Part shown: piece by piece, positions 8,535 to 15,195 of the stretch | Position numbering within the stretch: position 1 is the stretch's first letter | Layout: each line of letters starts with the position of its first letter | NCBI GenBank assembly: GCA_910586475.1 | Contig: CAJUHM010000011.1 | Coordinates: 1 to 49,707 of the forward strand | Direction: 5' to 3' | DNA length: 49,707 nucleotides | Source: an uncultured Muribaculaceae bacterium | Lineage (GTDB): Bacteria > Bacteroidota > Bacteroidia > Bacteroidales > Muribaculaceae | Notes under the pieces: generated by a model | What the model saw: the letters and a program-made list of their open reading frames with translations, nothing else | The model's database searches: none | What the model was told of the DNA's origin: nothing | Made by a program: the position numbers and the translations under genes

Positions 8535-9557
8535 ATGTTAAAAAGACTGCTGTCATTCGTCGCTCTGTGGGCCGTTCTGGCCGGTTGCCATGAGGTTGAG
8601 GAATATCCAAACGATCCGATTGGGAATTTTGAGGCTCTCTGGAATATCATTGACACCCGCTACTGTTTTCTCCTCGACAAGAATGTCGACTGGGATGAAG
8701 TCCATGAACGCTATTCGCAGCGTGTCAGCAACACGATGACATCGCGTCAGCTTTTCGATCTTCTCGGGGAGATGCTTAACGAGCTTGAGGACGGACACAC
8801 AAATCTTATGTCGCCCTTCGGAACATCATTCTATCGCAAATGGTGGACTGACTATCCTCAGAACTATGACGAAAGACTGATCCAGCAGTATTATTTCAAT
8901 TTCAACTACTATTCAATCGGTTCGTACACCTATGGTTTTCTTCCGGACAATGTCGGCTATATCCATTATTCGACATTTGAGGCCGGACTCGGAAGCGGCA
9001 ATATCGATCTGATTCTCGATTATTTCAGCAGTGCCAACGGCCTTATCTTTGACGTGCGCGACAATGGCGGCGGAAATCTGACGAATGTCGAGCAGATTGT
9101 GAGCCGGTTCATCGACGAGCGGATCAAAGCCGGCTACATTATCCACAAGACCGGCCCCGGCCACAATGATTTTGACGAGCCGTTTGCCTATTATATCGAT
9201 CCGGTCGGCGGAGGGCATCTTGCGTGGACCAAACCGGTTGTGGTTCTGGCCAACAGAAGCACGTTCAGCGCTGCCAATAATTTCGTTTCGATTATGAAGT
9301 CGCTGCCTCATGTGACTGTGGCTGGCAGTACGACGGGCGGTGGCAGCGGCATGCCGTTCAATTCGGAACTGCCAAATGGGTGGGGGGTGCGTTTCTCGGC
9401 CTGTTCGATTCTTGACGGCAGTGGCGCTGTGACTGAGTTCGGAGTTGAACCGACGGAGGGCTGTGCTGTCGACATGGACCCGGATGCCGCGGCATCCGGT
9501 CATGACACGATTCTTGATTTCGCGATCAGGCGTCTTCTCGACAGGGCGGATAACTGA
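8535..9557 (+). CDS. S41 family peptidase lipoprotein
   Basis: 340 residues from ATG 8535. I chose this start because it gives a lipoprotein signal with lipobox LAGC; an in-frame start at 8355 would lie inside the previous gene. The N-terminal helical region contains LEDGHTNL, typical of C-terminal-processing/tricorn-like S41 peptidases. The protease core has VRDNGGG and RSTFSAANNF with probable catalytic Ser245, followed by TTGGGSGMPF. A clear PDZ domain is not visible. Expected location is a lipid-anchored periplasmic or outer-membrane protease. Its 3' end overlaps the convergent trpB by 32 bases. Confidence 0.9.
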   Translation: MLKRLLSFVALWAVLAGCHEVEEYPNDPIGNFEALWNIIDTRYCFLLDKNVDWDEVHERYSQRVSNTMTSRQLFDLLGEMLNELEDGHTNLMSPFGTSFYRKWWTDYPQNYDERLIQQYYFNFNYYSIGSYTYGFLPDNVGYIHYSTFEAGLGSGNIDLILDYFSSANGLIFDVRDNGGGNLTNVEQIVSRFIDERIKAGYIIHKTGPGHNDFDEPFAYYIDPVGGGHLAWTKPVVVLANRSTFSAANNFVSIMKSLPHVTVAGSTTGGGSGMPFNSELPNGWGVRFSACSILDGSGAVTEFGVEPTEGCAVDMDPDAAASGHDTILDFAIRRLLDRADN

Positions 9558-10740
9558 GGAAGGTGTCCATGTCTTTGTCTCCGCGTCCGGACAGACTGAT
9601 GACCACAATGTCGTCTGGCCGAAACTTCGTTTTGTCGAGAGCTGCCAGCGCGTGGCTGCTCTCCAGGGCCGGAATGATTCCATCTCTGCGGGCAAGATTG
9701 TAGGCAGCAGCAAGCGCTTCATTGTCGTCAGCGACTATAATTTCGGCACGATTTTGCTGTGCAAGGCATGCTATGAGCGGTCCGACTCCCGGATAGTCCA
9801 GTCCGGATGAGATCGAATAGGCTTCTGCCGGCTTTCCGTCAGGACATGTCAGCACCATTGTCTTTGAGCCGTGGAGAATGGCAGGCTTTCCTGCACTGAT
9901 CGACGCTGCTGTTTCGCGCGATTCAATTCCATGTCCTCCGGCTTCAACAGCAATCAGTCTGACTTCCGGCTTTTCGAGAAAATGATAGAACGCGCCGGAG
10001 GCATTGCTCCCGCCACCGATACATGCTATTATGCAGTCGGGATTCTCGCGGCCGGTCAATTCTTTCAGCTGCAGCCTGATTTCGTGGCTTATGACAGACT
10101 GAAAGCGACTGACAATTTCCGGGTAGGGGTGCGGACCTACTGCGCTTCCGATCAGATAGAATGTCTCGTCCGGATTTGCGGCCCATGCTGCAAGAGCCGC
10201 ATCGACGGCGTTGGAGAGTGTCGCGCTGCCACTGTCGACCGAGATTACTTTTGCGCCAAGCATTTCCATTCTCATTACGTTCGGGTGCTGTCGACGCACA
10301 TCTTCTGCTCCCATGAATATTTCGCATTCCAGTCCGAGAAGGGCCGCAACGGTTGCCGTGGCTACACCGTGTTGACCCGCACCGGTCTCGGCTATGATTT
10401 TTTTCTTGCCCATGCGCACGGCCAGAAGGGCCTGTCCGATTGCATTGTTGATCTTGTGGGCTCCGGTGTGGTTCAGATCCTCCCGTTTGAGGAAAATCTT
10501 AGTACCGTACTGATTGCTCAGTGACGATGAGAAATATAGCGGAGTCGGGCGTCCGACATATTCGTGGAGCAGACGGTCGTATTCGGTCTGAAATGCCGGA
10601 TCGGCGATGTATCTGCGAAATGCCTCTTCGAGTTCGCGGATGATCGGGAGAAGTTTTTCCGGGACATATGCGCCACCGAAAGAGCCGTAGAAGCCGTCGG
10701 AATCGACGGGTAGCAGATTGTCAAGAGGGTAGTGGATCAT
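9526..10740 (-). CDS. trpB: Tryptophan synthase beta chain, solitary
   Basis: A 404-residue PLP enzyme that condenses indole with L-serine to make tryptophan. It shows TrpB1-type motifs: GRPTPLYFS, EDLNHTGAHKINN with PLP-binding Lys96, AETGAGQHGVA carrying the catalytic Glu, the phosphate-binding loop GGGSNASGAF, and GLDYPGVGP. The Glu that usually follows GVGP is replaced by Leu. No trpA or other trp gene lies in this window, and the neighbours are on the other strand, so it is transcribed alone. Upstream lies an attenuator with a Trp-rich leader peptide (10800-10972), which argues that it is truly regulated by tryptophan supply. A standalone TrpB can salvage free indole. Its last residues are encoded within the overlap with the S41 gene. 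Confidence 0.95.
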   Translation of the reverse strand: MIHYPLDNLLPVDSDGFYGSFGGAYVPEKLLPIIRELEEAFRRYIADPAFQTEYDRLLHEYVGRPTPLYFSSSLSNQYGTKIFLKREDLNHTGAHKINNAIGQALLAVRMGKKKIIAETGAGQHGVATATVAALLGLECEIFMGAEDVRRQHPNVMRMEMLGAKVISVDSGSATLSNAVDAALAAWAANPDETFYLIGSAVGPHPYPEIVSRFQSVISHEIRLQLKELTGRENPDCIIACIGGGSNASGAFYHFLEKPEVRLIAVEAGGHGIESRETAASISAGKPAILHGSKTMVLTCPDGKPAEAYSISSGLDYPGVGPLIACLAQQNRAEIIVADDNEALAAAYNLARRDGIIPALESSHALAALDKTKFRPDDIVVISLSGRGDKDMDTFLSYPPCREDA

Positions 10741-10799
10741 AATAATGAAATTAGGGTGTAGTAGAATGTTTTTTTTGGTGTGTGGGGGAGATGTGTAGT

Positions 10800-10835
10800 A
10801 AAAAAAGAGCCGCCTTGCTTAACAGCAGTGCGGCA
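10800..10835 (-). terminator. Attenuator terminator of trpB (segments 3:4)
   Basis: On the minus strand GCCGC and GCGGC form the base and TGCT/AGCA the upper stem around loop GTTA, with a small internal loop. Seven U follow (10800-10806). It lies 59 bases before the trpB start, that is upstream of the gene it controls, as expected for an attenuator. Confidence 0.85.
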
Positions 10836-10869
10836 CACATCAAAATATAATATAACCTATTGAAAATAC

Positions 10870-10956
10870 CTATGGAATTGTAACGCTCCATGACAGATGC
10901 CGCACTTCGGAATTCGAGCGCTGCCACCATAACTGTATGTTTGTACGGGTTGTCAT
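10870..10956 (-). CDS. trp leader peptide (28 residues, Trp-Trp and a third Trp)
   Basis: A short reading frame from ATG (10956-10954) to TAG (10872-10870). It encodes 28 residues with adjacent tryptophans at positions 10 and 11 and another at 23, far above chance for such a peptide. It starts about 15-20 bases after the expected transcription start, with an A-rich leader before the ATG as is usual in Bacteroidetes. Its codons 17-20 contain the antiterminator half AGTGCGGCA. The peptide is expected to act only in cis by sensing Trp-tRNA charging through ribosome stalling at codons 10-11, and to have no function of its own. Confidence 0.82.
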   Translation of the reverse strand: MTTRTNIQLWWQRSNSEVRHLSWSVTIP

Positions 10957-10977
10957 GAATGTTGTTTTTTGTCTGTG

Positions 10978-11009
10978 CAAAAATAGAAAGGTTTTAAATA
11001 ACATACAAA
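10978..11009 (-). promoter_or_regulatory. Bacteroidetes-type promoter of the trp leader and trpB
   Basis: On the minus strand TTTG (11009-11006), a 20-base spacer and TATTTTTG (10985-10978) match the consensus exactly. The leader peptide ATG follows 21 bases later. Confidence 0.8.
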
Positions 11010-11088
11010 TATTTGAATAAAAAAGTTTGATAATTGTGATTAAATATGAATATTCACATTGTGTATGCGTAAAATATACAACATAGCA

Positions 11089-11122
11089 ATCGTCCCCGGT
11101 GGCTTCAGCCGCCGGGGACGAT
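11089..11122 (-). terminator. Strong hairpin after the PepSY-like gene
   Basis: A 15-bp stem with one wobble pair (ATCGTCCCCGGTGGC against GCCGCCGGGGACGAT) and loop TTCA. Neither side has a clean U run. It lies 44 bases after the stop of the minus-strand lipoprotein gene and probably ends its transcript. Confidence 0.6.
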
Positions 11123-11166
11123 GTTAATCTATGTACCGTTGATAATTCTTATGTTTTATTGTCGGA

Positions 11167-11697
11167 TCAGAAAACCGTGTCGGGGGTGACGTCGGCATCG
11201 GTGTCAGGAATCGCTTTGACAAATGTGTAGTCCTGGCCAGAGAAGATCAGAAGGAGATCTCCGGTCCGATCAGCCGGAGTCACTTCGATTACATAGACAT
11301 CCTTTTCGGTCTGCGGATATTCATAGAAAGAAATGTCATCGACTTTTGCAGTACGGTATTCGGTTTTGTCAAAAGATGTGTTCAGACCTGCAGGGGCGAG
11401 GTAGAAGTTCTTGCCGTAGTCTGTTTCGGTCATAGCCCAGCTGTCGGTTGCCTGTTCGGCCAGCTTGAACCAGGCTTCTTTTTCAGTAAGTCCTGCGGCT
11501 TCATACCACTCGGCAGTGTAGTAGCCTCTCTCTTTTTCCCATTTGGGGTTTGTTACCTGAGGATACTTTGTCTGAAAAGCTTCCTTGCATACAGACGGTA
11601 CGGAGGAGATTGCGGGATCGTCATCGTCGTCGCATCCCGCAAGCGGAAGTGTTGCCGCAAAGGCTGTCATTCCGATGAGAATTAATTTGAAATTCAT
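11167..11697 (-). CDS. PepSY-like domain lipoprotein
   Basis: 176 residues. Residues 1-22 form a lipoprotein signal with lipobox LAGC, followed by five Asp residues. The pattern from residue 38, with CKEAFQTKYPQVTNPKWEKE then GYYTAEWYEAAG and a conserved EAWFKLA, resembles the Bacteroidetes PepSY-like (beta-lactamase-inhibitor-protein-like) fold. Such proteins usually carry one or two repeats of about 70 residues; the second half here may be a divergent repeat. Function is unknown; the fold suggests a periplasmic binding or inhibitory role. Transcribed alone, with a strong hairpin after the stop. The 208 bases before it (11698-11905) contain nothing I recognise. Confidence 0.78.
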   Translation of the reverse strand: MNFKLILIGMTAFAATLPLAGCDDDDDPAISSVPSVCKEAFQTKYPQVTNPKWEKERGYYTAEWYEAAGLTEKEAWFKLAEQATDSWAMTETDYGKNFYLAPAGLNTSFDKTEYRTAKVDDISFYEYPQTEKDVYVIEVTPADRTGDLLLIFSGQDYTFVKAIPDTDADVTPDTVF

Positions 11698-11905
11698 GTT
11701 AAGGGGTTGTTTTTAGAGATAAAATAATGTTTTTCTGTCGTTAGTCAGGGGTCCGGTCGCTAAATCCTTCATGGACGGCGGATTTGGATTCATCACGAGA
11801 TTTCCGGCTGAAGGGTTGACGAGACCCGCTGAATTCCTAACATAGCCCGGGGCGGAAATGTTCAGTCGCTGCGGTTGGCGAAACTGTCGATTGCCTCCCC
11901 GTGGA

Positions 11906-12859
11906 TCAGATTGAGTGGCGGAAGTAGATCCCTTTGCCTTCGATGTCGATGATCAGGTCCTGCTGGAATACGTTGAGGGGATTGATCTGGAAGTCATCCT
12001 CGTTGTTGTCGTAGTAATAGACTTTTTTTGTTCCCGAACGAGATCCGAAGTCAATCCACCCTTCGTCGTCGACATATGCCTCGAATGTCTCGCGCATTGT
12101 CGAGAGCGAATCTTTTCTGAGGCTGTGTTTCGCGCGGGCAATCGAACTGGCCGGTTTCTTGACCGGTGCGCGCTGCAGGCCTGTGTCGAGCTGATAGACG
12201 TTGGGGTGCTGGTTGACCGATACGATAAGGTAGGGTCTGACGGCAGACCAGAGAATGTCGGTCAGGTGGATGTTGTGTTCCATCTCGACAACTTTGCTGA
12301 ACGAGGATGGTATCTGTTCGCATAGAGCGGCCATGTGCTCATTAAAACGGCATTCGATTTTGAATTTTCTGAGGACGTCGAGCCCTAACGTCGATATGGT
12401 GGCATCGGTTTTTGCGAAGTCAACGTTGCGGAACATCGTAGCCGGATGTCCGGAGTAGGTTACTGTCGCGTTTCCGGTCGAATCTTTTTCCGAGACATAG
12501 CCTCCGACAGGGAGCGCCACTGTGTAGCGCCGGCTGGAATAGACGAAGTCGCCGTAACCGTCGCGCCCCAGGATCGGTCCGAATGATTCCTTGACCTCAT
12601 ATCCCATTTTCCTAAGGGTCTCTGCATCATTTTCAGAAAGAGAGGACATGTCGGCTCCAGTGTCGAATTTGAATTTGAGTCCGGGAGCTATTTCGAGAAA
12701 AAAGGGGGTTCCGCTGAGGGGCATGACAACTTCGCAGTCGTCAACCGAGGGATCGGCATGGAAGTTTTTCTGAGTGCTTCGTGTTATAAACAGGATTATT
12801 GCTATACCCATGACGAATACAGCAACAATAGGAATCGTGATCAGTAAAATCTTTTTCAT
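11906..12859 (-). CDS. Membrane-anchored retropepsin-like aspartyl protease with two DTG motifs
   Basis: 317 residues. Residues 4-25 are a transmembrane anchor, placing the rest in the periplasm. The first retropepsin-like unit (about 45-185) has the catalytic motif FDTGAD with Asp66 and ends with the family pattern TLGLDVLRKFKIECRF. A second unit starts near 209 with RPYLIVSVN and LDTGLQR (Asp225) and ends DLIIDIEGKGIYFR, matching the end of the first unit. The two halves look like a duplication that could form the usual two-Asp active site within one chain. Whether it is an active protease is not known. It has its own promoter and no gene follows closely. Confidence 0.8.
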   Translation of the reverse strand: MKKILLITIPIVAVFVMGIAIILFITRSTQKNFHADPSVDDCEVVMPLSGTPFFLEIAPGLKFKFDTGADMSSLSENDAETLRKMGYEVKESFGPILGRDGYGDFVYSSRRYTVALPVGGYVSEKDSTGNATVTYSGHPATMFRNVDFAKTDATISTLGLDVLRKFKIECRFNEHMAALCEQIPSSFSKVVEMEHNIHLTDILWSAVRPYLIVSVNQHPNVYQLDTGLQRAPVKKPASSIARAKHSLRKDSLSTMRETFEAYVDDEGWIDFGSRSGTKKVYYYDNNEDDFQINPLNVFQQDLIIDIEGKGIYFRHSI

Positions 12860-12878
12860 CAGTTTTCGAAATGCAAGG

Positions 12879-12909
12879 CAAAGGTAGATTTTACTTTCTT
12901 TAATTCAAA
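12879..12909 (-). promoter_or_regulatory. Bacteroidetes-type promoter of the retropepsin-like gene
   Basis: On the minus strand TTTG (12909-12906), a 19-base spacer and TACCTTTG (12886-12879), about 20 bases before the ATG. Confidence 0.75.
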
Positions 12910-13017
12910 ACTGTGTACTTTTTTGCGACCGTCATTTAATCTTTTTGTAACACATGTTGCTGTGGTTGCAGGTTTGTAACAATTCCGTCATCCTAATTGT
13001 GGCGCGTGGATAAAGAG

Positions 13018-13053
13018 AATCGGGAAGCAGGAGATTAATCCTGCTTCCCGATT
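13018..13053 (-). terminator. Hairpin after tRNA-Gln
   Basis: A perfect 15-bp stem (AATCGGGAAGCAGGA against TCCTGCTTCCCGATT) with a six-base loop, four bases after the tRNA 3' end on the minus strand. The U-rich tail is weak. Bases 12910-13017 upstream of it hold nothing else that I recognise. Confidence 0.65.
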
Positions 13054-13057
13054 TTCG

Positions 13058-13128
13058 TTGTCTTACCAGGATTCGAACCTAGACAGACAGAACCAAAAAC
13101 TGTAGTGCTACCATTACACCATAAGACA
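13058..13128 (-). tRNA. tRNA-Gln (anticodon TTG)
   Basis: On the minus strand the acceptor strands TGTCTTA (13128-13122) and TAAGACA (13065-13059) pair fully, with discriminator A at 13058. The anticodon loop TTTTGGT gives anticodon TTG, with one T-T mismatch at the top of the anticodon stem. The T arm has the usual GGTTCGAATCC. CCA is not encoded. Confidence 0.93.
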
Positions 13129-13161
13129 ATCGGTTGCCCAGACACGAAGTCTAAAGCGATG

Positions 13162-13192
13162 CAAAGTTACGCATAATCTGCAAATCATGCAA
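13162..13192 (-). promoter_or_regulatory. Promoter of tRNA-Gln
   Basis: On the minus strand TTG (13192-13190), a 20-base spacer and TAACTTTG (13169-13162), 33 bases before the mature tRNA 5' end. Confidence 0.65.
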
Positions 13193-13268
13193 GCTTTTGG
13201 TCAAATTATTTGGTTGCCGCTGGCGCTATAATAGCTCCGGATGGCATGGGAGAACTGTCGTGGGCGTA

Positions 13269-14561
13269 TTATTTGACAAGGAGGAGATGGTAGTTTTTCT
13301 TTCCGCGCTGAACGAGGATGTATTTGTCGTTAAGCAGCATGTCAGCAGTCGCGGGAAGGTATGGGTCTGTGATCTTTTCTTTGTTGATGCTGAGTCCGCC
13401 TCCCTGAACCATTTTGCGCATTTCGCCTTTCGAGGGGAATACGGGGGCTTTGTCGGTCAGGAGATCGGCGAGTTTGATCCCTGCTTCGATGTCGGCGCGG
13501 CTCACTTCGCATCGTGGCACGCCTTCCATGACTGCCAAGAGTGTCGGTTCGTCGATTTTGCGGAGGATTTCGCCTGCTTTGTTGCTGAAGAGAATCTGAG
13601 AGGCTTCAACTGCGGCTTCGTAGTCTTCAGCGGAGTGAACCATTGTCGTGATTTCTTTGGCGAGACGTTTCTGGAGAGGACGCAGTCCGGGGTTTTCGGC
13701 CTGCTCGGCAACGAGAGCTTCGATTTCCTCTTTTGTCAGTTCGGTGAAGATCTTGATATATTTCTCGGCATCCGCGTCGGAGACGTTGAGCCAAAACTGA
13801 TAGAACTGATATGGAGAGGTTCGGTTGGGATCGAGCCAAACGCTTCCGCTTTCGGTTTTTCCGAATTTGCCTCCGTCGGCTTTAGTGATCAGGGGGCAAG
13901 TGAGGGCATAGGCTTCGCCGCCGGCAGTGCGTCGGATGAGTTCGGTTCCGGTTGTGATGTTGCCCCACTGGTCTGAGCCGCCGAGCTGTAGACGACAGTT
14001 CTTATTCTCGTAGAGGTGGAGGAAGTCGTAGCCCTGGATTAGCTGATAGGAGAATTCGGTGAACGACATGCCCTGTTGGTTTTCACCGCCAAGACGCTTT
14101 TTGACAGAGTCTTTCGCCATCATGTAGTTGACGGTGATGTGTTTGCCGACGTCGCGGATGAATGAAAGAAATGAGAAGTCTTTCATCCAGTCGTAGTTGT
14201 TGACGAGTTCGGCTGCATTCGGAGCGTCGGAGTCGAAGTCAAGGAATTTAGCCAGCTGTTTCTTGATAGCTTCCTGATTGTGGCGCAGGGTTGCTTCATC
14301 GAGGAGTTTGCGTTCCTGGCTTTTCCACGACGGGTCGCCGATCATGCCGGTGGCGCCTCCGACGAGCGCGATCGGTTTATGGCCTGAGCGCTGGAAATGT
14401 TTGAGCATCATCACGCCAACGAGGTGGCCAATGTGGAGGGAGTCGGCCGTCGGGTCGATTCCAAGATATGCAGCCGTCATTTCCTTTTTCAGCTGCTCGT
14501 CTGTGCCGGGCATCATCTGGTGGATCATGCCGCGCCATGTCAATTCTTCAATAAAATCCAT
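13269..14561 (-). CDS. tyrS: Tyrosyl-tRNA synthetase
   Basis: A 430-residue class I enzyme that charges tRNA-Tyr. The ATG at 14561 is chosen because MDFIEELTWRG is the usual TyrRS N-terminus and a promoter lies just upstream; an in-frame extension to 14609 would run into it. Signatures are HIGH at residues 43-46, the tyrosine pocket region QLGGSDQWGN (192-201) and KFGKT (232-236) in place of KMSKS. A C-terminal S4-like RNA-binding domain follows (about 365-430). Length is typical of the bacterial TyrS group. Transcribed alone, toward tRNA-Gln. Confidence 0.96.
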   Translation of the reverse strand: MDFIEELTWRGMIHQMMPGTDEQLKKEMTAAYLGIDPTADSLHIGHLVGVMMLKHFQRSGHKPIALVGGATGMIGDPSWKSQERKLLDEATLRHNQEAIKKQLAKFLDFDSDAPNAAELVNNYDWMKDFSFLSFIRDVGKHITVNYMMAKDSVKKRLGGENQQGMSFTEFSYQLIQGYDFLHLYENKNCRLQLGGSDQWGNITTGTELIRRTAGGEAYALTCPLITKADGGKFGKTESGSVWLDPNRTSPYQFYQFWLNVSDADAEKYIKIFTELTKEEIEALVAEQAENPGLRPLQKRLAKEITTMVHSAEDYEAAVEASQILFSNKAGEILRKIDEPTLLAVMEGVPRCEVSRADIEAGIKLADLLTDKAPVFPSKGEMRKMVQGGGLSINKEKITDPYLPATADMLLNDKYILVQRGKKNYHLLLVK

Positions 14562-14597
14562 TTTTATTGTGGTTTCTTTTGTTTCGGTAATTTTCCG

Positions 14598-14629
14598 CAA
14601 AGATAACACCTTTTGTTGGATTATGCCAA
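14598..14629 (-). promoter_or_regulatory. Bacteroidetes-type promoter of tyrS
   Basis: On the minus strand TTG (14629-14627), a 21-base spacer and TATCTTTG (14605-14598), giving a leader of only about 30 bases. No T-box or leader peptide is visible. Confidence 0.7.
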
Positions 14630-14856
14630 CAGATAGTCAGAATCTGTAGTAAGCGTTATGACTTTTTCGGAGAGTGTCTATCTCATGCCACGTGTAACAG
14701 AGGATAAATATGATTGTAGTGAATTCCGGCTGAAGCTGAATCATACGAACTGAAGGATAAACAAAGGACACGCTGCGACGAAATTCGATTTCCCTTGCGA
14801 CAACATTCATCTCCGGGGTCAGGCGGTCAAAAAATTAATAATTAAGAGCGGGTTGT
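14630..14856. other. Intergenic stretch with no recognised feature
   Basis: This is the first part of the 634-base gap between tyrS and the DUF3078-like gene. I see no convincing gene, tRNA or strong hairpin here. Confidence 0.5.
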
Positions 14857-14890
14857 TTTGAGGTATTCCCGAAATAATTCGCTAAATTTG
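14857..14890 (+). promoter_or_regulatory. Possible promoter of the small ORF or the envelope operon
   Basis: TTTG (14857-14860), a 22-base spacer (slightly long) and TAAATTTG (14883-14890). If it serves the gene at 15196, its leader is about 300 bases. Confidence 0.5.
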
Positions 14891-14940
14891 CGGTTGAAAG
14901 CATCGGCGTCTGCGGCCCAGTGTCGTTTTTAGCGCCGGAA

Positions 14941-15123
14941 ATGTATCATCCCTTTTCTAAAATAATGTCTGGTTTTAACACGGATAAGCAAATAGAACAT
15001 ATAGCAAAGACCTTTTTATCCTCTCAAAGGCTCTTTTCGGAGTTTTCTGAAGATTGTCTCGGTCGCGGTGACAGCATCGCTCTCTGCGCTGATCTTCATA
15101 AACCCCTCGAATATTCCTCTTAG
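14941..15123 (+). CDS. Possible small protein of 60 residues, unknown
   Basis: An open frame from ATG 14941 (alternatively ATG 14965, 52 residues) to TAG 15121. It begins about 50 bases after a promoter-like element, which is its main support. The product is soluble and mixed in charge, with no signal peptide and no motif I recognise; near the middle it reads KQIEHIAKTFLSSQRLF. Base composition is more AT-rich than the neighbours. It may instead be untranslated leader of the operon that starts at 15196. Confidence 0.3.
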   Translation: MYHPFSKIMSGFNTDKQIEHIAKTFLSSQRLFSEFSEDCLGRGDSIALCADLHKPLEYSS

Positions 15124-15195
15124 GGAGAATAAAAGTTAACCCCAGACACTTTCTAAATCTGAATTTATCACACTACTGTTCTTTACCTCAGCCAT

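Larger units (their letters stand above)
10800..10972 (-). promoter_or_regulatory. trp leader attenuator, ribosome-mediated
   Basis: On the minus strand four segments fit the classical trp attenuation model. Segment 1 (10921-10915, GCGCTCG) pairs with segment 2 (10909-10902, CG-A-AGTGC) with one bulged A and one G-U pair. Segment 2 (AGTGCGGCA, 10906-10898) pairs perfectly over nine bases with segment 3 (TGCCGCACT, 10835-10827), which contains the 5' arm of the terminator. Tandem Trp codons lie at 10929-10924, just before segment 1. A ribosome stalled there would cover segment 1, free segment 2 and favour the antiterminator. With Trp-tRNA plentiful, 1:2 can form and the terminator folds. Pairings are read by eye; the mechanism is inference from established trp attenuation. 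Confidence 0.82.
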
